A stretch of DNA of 35,974 nucleotides from UBA1924 sp963976625 (GCA_963976625.1 CAXBLA010000031.1:1-35974), one strand, 5' to 3'; shown: positions 7,424-15,599, numbered from the stretch's first letter. Notes: generated by a model not told the origin, from the letters alone. Numbers and translations are program-made.

Positions 7424-7610
7424 AAAAACCGAACCAAACGAGCAACCAAAACAACCCAAGATCGAACGCAAACCGGATCGCCTGCCGAGCGCCGTGGTGT
7501 TTTATATGAGTTGGTCGCAGCGCCGAGCGTTGCTCAATGCGATCAAGCCGATGGGCGAGAACCGCTCGCGGGCGTTGCTCATCGCGCTGGGCTTGCACGA
7601 AATCGCTTGA
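7410..7610 (+). CDS. Small ribbon-helix-helix-like protein
   Basis: The ATG at 7410 follows an AGAGGGA Shine-Dalgarno-like site and lies inside the end of the ABC-GNAT gene in another frame. The 66-residue product has a charged N-terminus, then a strand-helix-helix pattern, SAVVFYMSWSQRRALLNAI followed by MGENRSRALLIALGL. This matches ribbon-helix-helix DNA-binding proteins (beta strand, helix, GxxRSxAL turn into helix 2). Such proteins act as dimers and often repress their own operon. A longer in-frame version starting at 7275 would lie inside the ABC-GNAT gene and is less likely. The fold call is by pattern only. Confidence 0.65.
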   Translation: MEHTEKTEPNEQPKQPKIERKPDRLPSAVVFYMSWSQRRALLNAIKPMGENRSRALLIALGLHEIA

Positions 7611-7657
7611 GCACACAAGAACAAACCGGACAAACAAGAGAGAAGAGAGACCGAAAC

Positions 7658-9178
7658 ATGCACGAAGAATACGACGGAACCAGCGAACAAGAACACCCCT
7701 CGCCAATCGACCACTGCCCCACAAGCCCCGACGAGCTCCATCACTGGATCCTCGATCATCTGGGCATCCGCGTAGTCCGCGAAGCGCTCACCGAAGGGCA
7801 CCACGCGCCGTTCGAGTATCTATGCCATGCGTTCTTTGAGGACTCGCTGCCGAGGGATTGCGTGGTCTGGGCGAACCGTGGAGGCGGCAAAACCTTCTAC
7901 GCCGCGCTGGCGACGCTGCTCGATCTGGTGTTTAAGCCCGGCATCGAGATCCGCATCCTGGGCGGCTCGCTCGAACAATCCAAACGCATGCACGCCCACC
8001 TGCGCGAGCTCTTGACCATCGAGCCCTTCGACGAGCTGATCGAGGGCAAGATCACCGATCGACGCATCCGCCTGACCAACGGCTCGAGCGTCGAGCTCTT
8101 GGCCCAGTCACAGACCTCCGTCCGCGGGACGCGCGTCCAGAAACTCCGATGCGACGAGGTTGAGCTGTTCGATCGTGATGTGTGGGAAGCCGCCCAGCTC
8201 GTCACCCGCGAGAAACGCTGCGGCGACCTCCGAGTCAAAGGCTCAATCGAGTGCCTCTCGACGCTCCATGTCCCCTTCGGGCTTATGCACGATCTGGTCT
8301 CGCAGAGCATCGAGGACGACGGCGCGTCGCGCAAGGTCTTCCGCTGGGGGGTCGTCGATGTGCTCGACGAATGCGACGACCAAAGGCACCAGTGCCTGGG
8401 CAGCGACGACAACAACAACCAACCATGCCCACTGGCAAGCGAGTGCGCGGGCAAAGCCAAAGGACGCGATCGGCGGGGTCAGGTCCCCGGGCACATCACC
8501 ATCGACGACGCCATCGCCCTCAAGCAGCGCGTCGGCACCGAGACCTGGAACGCCGAGATGCTCTGCCTGCGCCCCAAGCGCACCGACTGCGTGCTCCCCG
8601 AGTTTAATCCGGACATCCATGTGGTCGATAAGCTCCCCGATCACCCGCACGGCACGCTCTGGATCGGGGGCATGGACTTCGGGATCCGCTCGCCCACAGT
8701 GGTGCTCTTCGCGGGCGTGGATCACGACGGCGTCGTCTGGGTCGCCGGCGAGTATGTCAAAGCCGACGCGGCCCTCGATGTGCATATCGAGCACATCGAG
8801 TCGTTCCGCCACCGCCCCAAGTGGATCGGCGTGGACCCGGCCGGTCGCCAGCGCGGGTTCCAGACCGGGATCTCGGAAGTACAAGCGATGAGAAAAGCCG
8901 GGCTGACGGTGCACGATCGTCGCCTGGGCCTGCACGAGGGGCTCGGGCTCATCCGCGCCCGGCTCAAGCCCGCCGCCGGTCGGATCGGTTTGTATATCCA
9001 TCGCTCGTGCGAGCAGCTGATCGAATCGCTCACCAAGTACCACTACCCGGCGGATCAACCGATGTGCTCATCACCCGAAAAGGACGGCTCGGACCACTGC
9101 GTCGATGCGCTGCGATACATGATCCAGAACCTGGACAAGGCGTACACATCGCGCTGTGAATCGTACCTGAGCAACTAG
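7658..9178 (+). CDS. Phage-type terminase large subunit (TerL), complete motor and nuclease
   Basis: ATG 7658 was chosen because the longer frame overlaps the previous gene. The 506-residue protein carries all TerL landmarks. The ATPase has Walker A NRGGGKT (73-79), Walker B LRCDEVE (Asp166, Glu167) and coupling motif ECLSTLHVP (Ser201-Thr202). The RuvC-like nuclease has Asp340 in GGMDFG, Asp393 in IGVDPAG, and Asp479/Asp483 in SDHCVDALRY. Between the two domains sits a four-cysteine segment (C239, C246, C257, C263, the last two in CPLASEC) that may bind zinc or an Fe-S cluster. In phages TerL docks on a portal and pumps DNA into a capsid; no portal or capsid gene is present here. The stop overlaps by four bases the stop of the convergent gene. 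Intact catalytic residues argue against simple decay. Confidence 0.93.
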   Translation: MHEEYDGTSEQEHPSPIDHCPTSPDELHHWILDHLGIRVVREALTEGHHAPFEYLCHAFFEDSLPRDCVVWANRGGGKTFYAALATLLDLVFKPGIEIRILGGSLEQSKRMHAHLRELLTIEPFDELIEGKITDRRIRLTNGSSVELLAQSQTSVRGTRVQKLRCDEVELFDRDVWEAAQLVTREKRCGDLRVKGSIECLSTLHVPFGLMHDLVSQSIEDDGASRKVFRWGVVDVLDECDDQRHQCLGSDDNNNQPCPLASECAGKAKGRDRRGQVPGHITIDDAIALKQRVGTETWNAEMLCLRPKRTDCVLPEFNPDIHVVDKLPDHPHGTLWIGGMDFGIRSPTVVLFAGVDHDGVVWVAGEYVKADAALDVHIEHIESFRHRPKWIGVDPAGRQRGFQTGISEVQAMRKAGLTVHDRRLGLHEGLGLIRARLKPAAGRIGLYIHRSCEQLIESLTKYHYPADQPMCSSPEKDGSDHCVDALRYMIQNLDKAYTSRCESYLSN

Positions 9179-9426
9179 GGCATGGGCGCCAGCATCGGCA
9201 GCAGCGCCCCGATCACGATCGTGAAGGCGATCGCCAAGAGCCCCAGCCCCCCGAGCACCTGGATCGTAAAGATCACCACCTCGCGGGGATACTTCTTGAG
9301 ATCCGAGCAGCGGACGGCCTTGTACCCGATCGCCAAAAAGATCGACATCGGGATAATCAACAGGTACCAGATCGAGTGCACAGCGAGGGCATCAACAAAC
9401 GGCGTATAAGCGAGCGTGTTCATCAT
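9175..9426 (-). CDS. Small membrane protein, coupled to the DUF6677-like gene
   Basis: The protein has 83 residues and two clear hydrophobic helices (IWYLLIIPMSIFLAIGY and VLGGLGLLAIAFTIVIGALL) around a short charged loop, DLKKYPREV. The start (ATGATG at 9426) overlaps the stop of the upstream gene in the ATGA arrangement, so the two are translated together. Its stop overlaps the stop of the terminase gene on the other strand by four bases. I do not recognise the family. It is probably an inner-membrane partner of the protein encoded just upstream. Confidence 0.75.
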   Translation of the reverse strand: MMNTLAYTPFVDALAVHSIWYLLIIPMSIFLAIGYKAVRCSDLKKYPREVVIFTIQVLGGLGLLAIAFTIVIGALLPMLAPMP

Positions 9427-9977
9427 GCCCCCCCCTTCGCGGAGTCATCGGCTTGATGCCCGTTCCAACCCGGCATGTGCTTGGGGTTGGGCACCAGCGC
9501 GTCGATGATGACAATCAGGTTGAGCATCCCGGCGAGGACGATCGAGAGCATCGCGATCTCGTTGAGCCGACCGAGCCCTGGCAGGTTCGGCGGGCCCATC
9601 CCTGATGCGATCTGCGCCTGGGTCAACGGCTGCCAGATGGCCCGGGTGCCGTCCTCGACGCGGTGCTCGCCCGGGTACCCGTTGCGGAGCGCGCCGGTTC
9701 GCAGGTCGTAGGCCTTGAAGTGTTTCTGGTGGATCTGGTCGACCACGATGGTGGACGGGCCCACGAGCATCTGCCCGTAGAACCAGACCCGGTTCTCTTT
9801 GGAGTCGATCGCGTCGATCCCGCCGATGAGCAAGCCGAAGAAGAACAGCCCCATCACCCCGACCATCGCCAGCAGCCCCCGCTTGCGCTGCCCGAGCACG
9901 AGGTGACCCGCCCCCGGGAAAACGCACGCCACGAGCCCGGCCAGCGGGTTCAACTCGGTTGTCGATGAGCTTTGCAT
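9423..9977 (-). CDS. Planctomycete membrane protein, DUF6677-like
   Basis: The protein has 184 residues. The N-terminus reads NPLAGLVACVFPGAGHLVLG then QRKRGLLAM, the 'polar loop between helices' pattern (PGAGHLxLG, then KRG) found in DUF6677 and TM2-like small membrane proteins. Hydrophobic helices are at about 14-30, 36-53 and 140-160. A soluble stretch lies between them, perhaps exposed at one membrane face. The tail is polar. A TATACT box on the - strand at 10019-10024 could be part of its promoter. Function is unknown; the family name is given from memory of the motif and needs a profile search. Confidence 0.75.
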   Translation of the reverse strand: MQSSSTTELNPLAGLVACVFPGAGHLVLGQRKRGLLAMVGVMGLFFFGLLIGGIDAIDSKENRVWFYGQMLVGPSTIVVDQIHQKHFKAYDLRTGALRNGYPGEHRVEDGTRAIWQPLTQAQIASGMGPPNLPGLGRLNEIAMLSIVLAGMLNLIVIIDALVPNPKHMPGWNGHQADDSAKGGA

Positions 9978-10064
9978 AGGTGTAAAGTGTACGCCCGGGA
10001 ACCGCTCCGGCTGGGGTGAGTATAAAACCTTGTTGAGCGGGACAGATTCGTCCTCAATTCCCTA

Positions 10065-10092
10065 TTGACACCGCGATTGGCGCGGGTACCCT
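10065..10092 (+). promoter_or_regulatory. Probable promoter of the Asp-rich protein gene
   Basis: TTGACA (10065-10070) is a consensus -35 box, followed 16 bp later by TACCCT (10087-10092), which keeps the TA---T core of a -10 box. It lies 94 bp before the ATG of the next + strand gene, in a 208-bp gap shared with the divergent membrane gene. Confidence 0.5.
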
Positions 10093-10185
10093 ACGCAAAT
10101 CGCCGATCACGCTTTTTCCGGCTCGCGACGACCGAACCTTGGACGCACATCAACAAGCAGGCACACAAATTGACGAGGTAGAACA

Positions 10186-10533
10186 ATGTTGATTCAATCA
10201 GAAACACAGACAGGAATCAGAAACCCCGTGGCTGGTGTGCTGGCCGCCGCCGGCGCGGGCGTGGGCACGCCCGATAGCACGCTCGGGCTTTCAAGCCCCT
10301 GGACCGACACCGATTTGGGCTCTGCGTCCGATTATTCGCAGGCCCTCTTCGCCAACACCCCCTGGTGCGCCAAGGGTGATGATCTCGATGATGACGAGGC
10401 CTATTTCCTCGACGATGACGATGATGACGACGATGACTTGGACGACGATTACGACGATGAAGACGACGACGATTTCGATGATGACGAAGACGATGCGGAT
10501 TCGCTCGACGATGAGGACGATGAAGAGCTGTGA
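10186..10533 (+). CDS. Small protein with an extremely acidic Asp-rich tail
   Basis: GAGG lies eight bases before the ATG, and a promoter-like pair is upstream. The protein has 115 residues. The first 60 are neutral and Gly/Ala/Ser-rich, without a clear signal peptide. About three quarters of the last 51 residues are Asp or Glu, including a run of nine Asp. Such tails can bind Ca2+ or Mg2+, mimic DNA, or hold basic proteins. The next gene begins 48 bases downstream and encodes a protein with a basic first half, so charge pairing between the two products is conceivable. I do not recognise a family. The DNA is a run of GAC/GAT codons, so the length of the tail may vary between strains. Confidence 0.75.
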   Translation: MLIQSETQTGIRNPVAGVLAAAGAGVGTPDSTLGLSSPWTDTDLGSASDYSQALFANTPWCAKGDDLDDDEAYFLDDDDDDDDDLDDDYDDEDDDDFDDDEDDADSLDDEDDEEL

Positions 10534-10581
10534 ACGCTGAGTCCATCCTCGGCCCCGGCGTTCCAGAAGAAGGAGCAGCTC

Positions 10582-11295
10582 ATGGGCAGCGAAGGACCGG
10601 ATCGTCGAACAAAGAACAGTGATCGCCGAAAGAGCGGCTCGGGCAAGCCCCCGCCGGGAACGGTCATCGACCGTCGGCTCGGGCTCGACCAGCGCGTCGA
10701 GAACGACCCGCGGGCCAAGGGCTCAAAGCCCACCACCAAAGCTGATGCCAAAGCCAAGCCCGCGCCAGCCGCGAGCACAGGCGACAAGGCCACCGGGCTT
10801 GAGCGCAAGCGTGGACGCGGTCGTCGGCTCTCGGAGTTCACCAAAGCCGCAGAAGAAGGCGAAATGACCACCGAGCAGTTCCTCTTCCTGATGGCGATCG
10901 ACGCCTTCAAGAAGGGCAACGACCGGATGTTCCCCACCTGGACCGATGTGCTCGAGGTGATCCGCCTGCTCGGGTACCGCAAGACCATGCCGACCGAACT
11001 CAACTTGCCCTCAGCCGAGGACTGGCTCGAGCGCTCCGACGCGCCCGCCAATGTCCGCCCGGACCGCTGGGCCGAGCGGTTCACCGACGATCAGCTCGGG
11101 ATCGAGATGGGCAACGAATCCGCGATCTCGACGCCTAAGAAGACCCGGACCAAGACCGAGTCCGAGCTCACCGACGAGGCTCTTGATGCCTTCGAGGCCG
11201 CCTTCGGCGACGACGACGAGCACTTCGAAGCCGACGAGTTCTTGGGCGAGGACTTCGACGACGGGATGGACGACGGGTACTCCGAAGCCGCGTGA
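10582..11295 (+). CDS. Conserved-looking cytosolic protein, basic N-terminus and acidic C-terminus
   Basis: AAGGAG at 10570-10575 sits six bases before the ATG, giving a confident start. The 237-residue protein has three parts. Residues 1-90 are disordered, Lys/Arg-rich with Ala/Pro. About 90-155 form a compact helical core (TTEQFLFLMAIDAFKKGNDR, then FPTWTDVLEVIRLLGYRKT) that looks like a small HTH or winged-helix fold. About 195-237 is an acidic tail (DDDEHFEADEFLGEDFDDGM). No membrane segment is present. The order resembles nucleic-acid or polymerase-associated proteins such as RpoE (delta), but I see no direct motif match and do not claim homology. It probably forms an operon with the Asp-rich gene upstream. 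Confidence 0.75.
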   Translation: MGSEGPDRRTKNSDRRKSGSGKPPPGTVIDRRLGLDQRVENDPRAKGSKPTTKADAKAKPAPAASTGDKATGLERKRGRGRRLSEFTKAAEEGEMTTEQFLFLMAIDAFKKGNDRMFPTWTDVLEVIRLLGYRKTMPTELNLPSAEDWLERSDAPANVRPDRWAERFTDDQLGIEMGNESAISTPKKTRTKTESELTDEALDAFEAAFGDDDEHFEADEFLGEDFDDGMDDGYSEAA

Positions 11296-11342
11296 TGAAG
11301 CCTGGATGCAACTCCCTCGCTTCCAATCGGGTATGACCCGGT

Positions 11343-12332
11343 ATGTACGCCGCACTCTTTATCTCAGCACTGCACATGATCAACCCCGAGCGGGTTGATC
11401 ATTTTTCAATTCCAATCGCTACTGCCTCGGGCGAAGTCACCGTCTATCCGGGCGTGATCGAGTTCCCAGAAAAGCCCAGCAACCGGGCAGCCATGCTCTT
11501 CTCGGGCGGGCTCGTCGCGGACATCGACTGGTCGGTGCCCGGCTCGATCGAGCACCAGGGCAACACCATCGAGCTGACAATCTCCGGTGAACCCACCCGC
11601 GACGGCAAGGCCATCGCCGATGCGTTGCTCGACGCAGGGTTCATTGTGGTTCGCTACAGCTCGGTGCCCGAGGGCCAGATGCTCACCAATACGACGCCCA
11701 TCGCGTTCCCCGCGACGGTTGAGCTCGCACAACTCGCATGGGATCAAGCCGTCGAGCGGACCAGGCTCGATCCATCGCGGATTGGGGTCGTCGGGCACAG
11801 CATGGGGGCGACGCGCGGGGTGCTGACCAGCAACGGCCAAGCGGGCGGGTATGTACTCATGGCTGGGGCATACATCACGCCGACGATGGAATCACCGCGA
11901 GCGTTGGCCGAGCAAGCGCTGAGCAATGAGAACACCAAAGACTCTACAGACTACGACGGCTCGGGCGAGGTCTCCGGCTGGGAGATAGCCGCGAGCAACG
12001 CGATCGCGTCATCGACGGTGCGGGGCAGCGATCGACTGACCAACAACGGGCACGAGTATCCGTGGCCGAGTGATCTGCTCATCGAGCATAACGCCAAAAT
12101 CTGCGGCATCTGGGGTGGGCTCGACAACATTTCGTACCACGCCCCGGTGCTCGAACACCTGTACGAAGCCGCACATAAAGACCACCTAAACGAACATCTA
12201 GAGACATTGTACTTCCCCAAGCTGGGGCATCAGCTCTGCGAAGAAGCCGATCGGCTCATCGGTCCGATCGACGCGGCGGTGCTGCAACAGGTTGTCCGAT
12301 GGCTTGAGCAAACGATTCCAGAAGACAACTAG
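11343..12332 (+). CDS. Alpha/beta hydrolase of dienelactone-hydrolase/esterase type
   Basis: The protein has 329 residues. The catalytic triad is readable: Ser153 in the nucleophile elbow VVGHSMGATRG, Asp261 in WGGLDNISYH, and His296 in PKLGHQLC. Upstream, the segment MLFSGGLVADIDW could supply the oxyanion-hole strand, and DALLDAGFIVVRY is the usual helix and strand 4. The likely reaction is ester or peptide-like bond hydrolysis; the substrate cannot be inferred. The first 12 residues are mildly hydrophobic but do not make a convincing signal peptide. The start codon lacks a good ribosome site, so the true start may be a little downstream (Met12). It begins 47 bases after the previous stop. 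Confidence 0.85.
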   Translation: MYAALFISALHMINPERVDHFSIPIATASGEVTVYPGVIEFPEKPSNRAAMLFSGGLVADIDWSVPGSIEHQGNTIELTISGEPTRDGKAIADALLDAGFIVVRYSSVPEGQMLTNTTPIAFPATVELAQLAWDQAVERTRLDPSRIGVVGHSMGATRGVLTSNGQAGGYVLMAGAYITPTMESPRALAEQALSNENTKDSTDYDGSGEVSGWEIAASNAIASSTVRGSDRLTNNGHEYPWPSDLLIEHNAKICGIWGGLDNISYHAPVLEHLYEAAHKDHLNEHLETLYFPKLGHQLCEEADRLIGPIDAAVLQQVVRWLEQTIPEDN

Positions 12333-12353
12333 ATCAGGCGAGAACTGGCTTGA

Positions 12354-12614
12354 TCATTTCTCGTAGTAATCGATATTGATCTGCACGAACCTCGACCACT
12401 CGGCCGGCAGGTCTTCGTCCTGGAAGATCGCCTGGACGGGGCATTCGTCGACGCACAACCCACAGTCGATGCAGGTATCCGCGTCGATGTAGAGCTGGTC
12501 GGCACTCTCAAAGTCGGGCTCGTCCTTGGTCGGATGGATGCAGTCGACGGGGCATGAATCCACACAAGCGGTGTCCTTGGTCTTGATGCAGGGCTCGGCG
12601 ATGATGTGTGTCAT
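12354..12614 (-). CDS. fdxA: Seven-iron ferredoxin ([3Fe-4S][4Fe-4S])
   Basis: The ATG at 12614 follows AAAGGA at a good distance. The product has 86 residues. The first cluster motif is C9-x7-C17-x3-C21-P with Thr at position 12, where an eight-iron ferredoxin would have Cys; this is the pattern of the Thermus and Azotobacter seven-iron ferredoxins. C25 is also present, as in that family. The second motif, C48-x2-C51-x2-C54-x3-C58-P, is a standard [4Fe-4S] site. The C-terminal extension EDLPAEWSRFVQINI also fits the family. It is a soluble low-potential electron carrier. It lies alone between an alpha/beta hydrolase and a peptidase, so its redox partners are not indicated. Confidence 0.93.
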   Translation of the reverse strand: MTHIIAEPCIKTKDTACVDSCPVDCIHPTKDEPDFESADQLYIDADTCIDCGLCVDECPVQAIFQDEDLPAEWSRFVQINIDYYEK

Positions 12615-12912
12615 GGAAATATCCTTTTCTCGGTCAGTTGCTCGGCTGTCCAAATCAGAACGCCGGCTCGGGTATGGTCGAACGATTCGCCCGGGCACTT
12701 GAGCCCCGGGCATCGGCCAGCCCCGTATCTTTTATCCCCGCGCGGGTTGTACGAACAAACGGGCGCAGGGAGCTCTTGGAGTATGTCGTGCATTTTAGAC
12801 GGATGCAAGCCCCAAAGCCGAAGAGACTGATTCTCATCAAAACCCGGCTCGAAAAACAGCTGGATATCGGTCGCACACGCAAAGCATGCTCACCCCTGCG
12901 TACGATCGGACC

Positions 12913-14220
12913 ATGAGCACCCCCACCTCCAAACAAGCCGCCACAAACAAATCCAGCGACCCCATCACCCACACCGTCACCCAAGCCAACCGAGATGCCC
13001 ACACGCAGTGGCTCCTGGAGATCACCCAGCTGCCCACGGGCACCGGCAAAGAAGGCCGCGTCACGGCATGGATCGATCGCTGGCTCAAAGATCGCCCGCA
13101 GATCACCAAGCACAACGACCCCCACGGCAACTTCGAGCTCCGGCTCAAAGCCAGCGACGAATCCGAGCACCCGATCTACTTCACGGCCCACCTCGATCAC
13201 CCTGGGTTCGCGCTCGATGAGATCCGCTCGGACACCGAACTCGTGGTCTCATTCCGCGGCGGCGTGATGAGCGACTACTTCCCGGGGGCGAAGATCCGGA
13301 TTCACAGCAATGATGGCGATGGCTTTGCGATGGCCACCATCGGCGACGAGATCAAAGCGAAGAACGACGAGGGCACCGAAGAATCCATCAAGCCCTTCAA
13401 GCAGTACACCTGCACGCTCGATCAAACACCCGGCTTCGATCTGAAGGTCGGGATGCTGGGCACTTGGGATCTGCCCGATGCACGAATCGTCGACGACGAG
13501 TTCGGCGGCGTGATCCACACCAACGCGTGCGATGACCTCGCGGCTGTGGCCGCGGCACTAGGTGCACTCGATGAGCTCGCCAGCCTGCAAGCCGCCGGCA
13601 CCCTGATCGGGGATATCCGTGTGCTCTTTACACTGGCCGAGGAAGTCGGGTTCATCGGCGCGATCGGGGCGAGCCGCGACGGGTTCATGCCCAAGGGCTC
13701 GCGGATCATCGCGTTGGAAAACTCCCGTGCCTTCACCGACTCGCCCATCCACGGCGGCCCCATCGTCCGCGTTGGCGATCGCATCAGCATCTTCTCACCA
13801 GAGCTCACCGGAGCCGTCGCCAAGGTCGCCGAGCGGATCGCGGGCGGGCCAGCGACCCCAACCGCGTCGCAGAAGAACAGCTCACAACCGAGCTGGAAGT
13901 GGCAACGCAAGCTGATGGCCGGCGGGGCGTGCGAGGCCAGCGTGTACTGTGCGTACGGCTACACCTCGACCTGCGTGTGCCTCCCACTGGGCAACTACCA
14001 CAACATGGCCGGGCTCAGCGAGGCCCAGGCCGGCACGCACGAAAAAGACTTCGGCGGCCCGCCCCGCGTGGGCTGCGAGTATGTCGGGCTCGACGACTAC
14101 GCCGGCATGATCGACCTGCTCATCGGGTGCGGCATCGACCTGCCCAGCTCGCCGGGCTTTGTCGAACGGATCGAGAAGCTGTGGACAGACACCAACTTCG
14201 TTCTCGAATCCGGGAAGTAA
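12913..14220 (+). CDS. M42/M20-like zinc metallopeptidase
   Basis: This co-catalytic zinc aminopeptidase-type protein has 435 residues from the ATG at 12913. An ATG nine codons upstream is equally possible because neither has a clear ribosome site. Metal and catalytic residues are visible: His93 and Asp95 in TAHLDHPG, the bridging Asp in NACDDLA (207/208), the catalytic Glu pair in LAEEVGFIG (243/244), a further ligand candidate in ALENSRAF, and a late His363 in LGNYHNM. These positions follow M42 aminopeptidases. Those enzymes form large tetrahedral assemblies that trim peptides in the cytosol. No signal peptide is seen. The gene ends exactly where the convergent acyltransferase ends, with no spare bases. 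Confidence 0.88.
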   Translation: MSTPTSKQAATNKSSDPITHTVTQANRDAHTQWLLEITQLPTGTGKEGRVTAWIDRWLKDRPQITKHNDPHGNFELRLKASDESEHPIYFTAHLDHPGFALDEIRSDTELVVSFRGGVMSDYFPGAKIRIHSNDGDGFAMATIGDEIKAKNDEGTEESIKPFKQYTCTLDQTPGFDLKVGMLGTWDLPDARIVDDEFGGVIHTNACDDLAAVAAALGALDELASLQAAGTLIGDIRVLFTLAEEVGFIGAIGASRDGFMPKGSRIIALENSRAFTDSPIHGGPIVRVGDRISIFSPELTGAVAKVAERIAGGPATPTASQKNSSQPSWKWQRKLMAGGACEASVYCAYGYTSTCVCLPLGNYHNMAGLSEAQAGTHEKDFGGPPRVGCEYVGLDDYAGMIDLLIGCGIDLPSSPGFVERIEKLWTDTNFVLESGK

Positions 14221-15471
14221 TCAAGATTCAGTTGGCGCTTTGCGGATTCGCTTGCCGTTGAGCAGGGTGCCGATCGGGGTGTAGCGGACCAAGAACTGAT
14301 ACGATACAAAAAGCACCACGCTCGATCCGACCATCACCACCAGCATTTTGATCTCGGGCGGTGCGCCCATTTTGTGCGCCAGCACCGACCCCACCACCAC
14401 CAGCGGCAGGTGCACCAGATACACCCAGTAGGAGCTGTCCGATCCATACCGGATCACCCGCGCGAGCCTCGGGCCCGGCGTGCTGAGCAGCTGCACAAAC
14501 AACCCCGTGAGCCCGAGCCCGAAGCCGGTCGTCATCAGCGCGTGCCCGGCTTTGATCCGTGCAATCAATGCGCCGCTGGCCACCTCGCCCTGGAGGGCAT
14601 CGAGCCCGTCGAGCTTGGTGACGCCCGAGAGATACAGCGGAACCGCGATCGCCAGCCCGATGGTCATCGCCACCCACCACCGCTTGGCGAGCCGATCGAT
14701 CACGCTCCGGTGCGGGTACAGCAGCCAGCCCGCAGCAAATGGGAGCGCGAAGTACGCGAAGACCTCCCACTGAGGCTTGAGCGAAGTGAGCGCGCTTGGA
14801 GAATAGATCGGCTGCGTATACAGCAGCCCGAACACTGGGATCGCCAGCAAGAACACCCCGAACCACGAGCCCACGCACCACGCGATACACGCCCCAAGCC
14901 GATCGACCGCGCGGGCGTACACGCGCCCGCCGAATCGCCCGATCACATGGACCAACAATCCGCCAGCGACGAAGTAACAGAGCACATAGAGGAACCAGAA
15001 GTGCCAGAGCATACCGAACTGGCCGTTGTCGCCGAAGGTGTCTGTCCCCCATGCGGTCTTGATCATGTTGGTGATGCTCTCCTGCATCGGCCAGCCCCAC
15101 TGCGACGAGTAGCCAAAGCCCCAGGCCGCGGCGCACAAGGGCTGGAGGATCAGCATCGCGAGTATGAATGGGATCAGCAGGCGCTTGGCCCGGTGCACCA
15201 GCGTGGGCATCGCCCCCCGACGCAGCACCAGCATCGCGGTGAAGAAGCCCGAGAGCAGGAAGAACACCTCCATACGCCAAGAGTGGATGAACATCACCGA
15301 GAGCGAGATCGCTTCGCTCTTTTCGGGATCGCTCACCGCCCAGTAGAAGGGAGGAATCCCCTCAACGAACGGGATCGCGGCGTGGATCCACACGCCGAGC
15401 ATCATGGCGATGGCCCGCAGCGCATCGAGCGCGTGCAGGCGCTCGTGCTTGGTCGATTCTTCGATGGTCAT
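14221..15471 (-). CDS. Acyltransferase-3 family membrane protein (OpgC-like)
   Basis: The ATG at 15471 was chosen because AGGGGA lies five bases upstream; 15 further in-frame residues upstream lack such a site. The 416-residue protein has about ten hydrophobic helices. It opens with the family signature RLHALDALRAIAMMLGVWIH (predicted catalytic His), followed by HSWRMEVFFLLSGFFTAML. This matches acyltransferase-3 enzymes such as OpgC (glucan succinylation), which move acyl groups from a cytoplasmic donor to a carbohydrate or peptide outside the membrane. The acceptor is unknown and no glycan cluster is nearby. Confidence 0.9.
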   Translation of the reverse strand: MTIEESTKHERLHALDALRAIAMMLGVWIHAAIPFVEGIPPFYWAVSDPEKSEAISLSVMFIHSWRMEVFFLLSGFFTAMLVLRRGAMPTLVHRAKRLLIPFILAMLILQPLCAAAWGFGYSSQWGWPMQESITNMIKTAWGTDTFGDNGQFGMLWHFWFLYVLCYFVAGGLLVHVIGRFGGRVYARAVDRLGACIAWCVGSWFGVFLLAIPVFGLLYTQPIYSPSALTSLKPQWEVFAYFALPFAAGWLLYPHRSVIDRLAKRWWVAMTIGLAIAVPLYLSGVTKLDGLDALQGEVASGALIARIKAGHALMTTGFGLGLTGLFVQLLSTPGPRLARVIRYGSDSSYWVYLVHLPLVVVGSVLAHKMGAPPEIKMLVVMVGSSVVLFVSYQFLVRYTPIGTLLNGKRIRKAPTES

Positions 15472-15578
15472 GGATATCCCCTGAGCTGACGAGAAGCTCA
15501 TCAGTGCGACAATCATAGCGTATCAGCCGCCGACCCTGTTCTTGGAATTCCCAACGGGTGATTTCAATACTCATCAAG

Positions 15579-15599
15579 AAAACCCCGTGGCTTGCGGGG
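15579..15599 (-). terminator. Rho-independent terminator after the TPR lipoprotein gene
   Basis: CCCCG (15583-15587) pairs with CGGGG (15595-15599) around a 7-nt loop. Read on the - strand, the hairpin is followed by TTTT. It lies about 40 bp after the stop of the gene at 15637. Confidence 0.6.

Noticed and set aside
8243..9058. - strand frame opposite the terminase gene
   Set aside because: The terminase frame holds all motor and nuclease motifs; the reverse frame has none.
4374..9178. Complete prophage
   Set aside because: No integrase, attachment repeats, portal, capsid, tail or lysis genes; flanks are ordinary chromosomal genes.
14374..15489. Long + strand frame opposite the acyltransferase gene
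   Set aside because: It is His/Arg/Glu-rich, as expected from the reverse complement of a membrane protein gene; no family motif.
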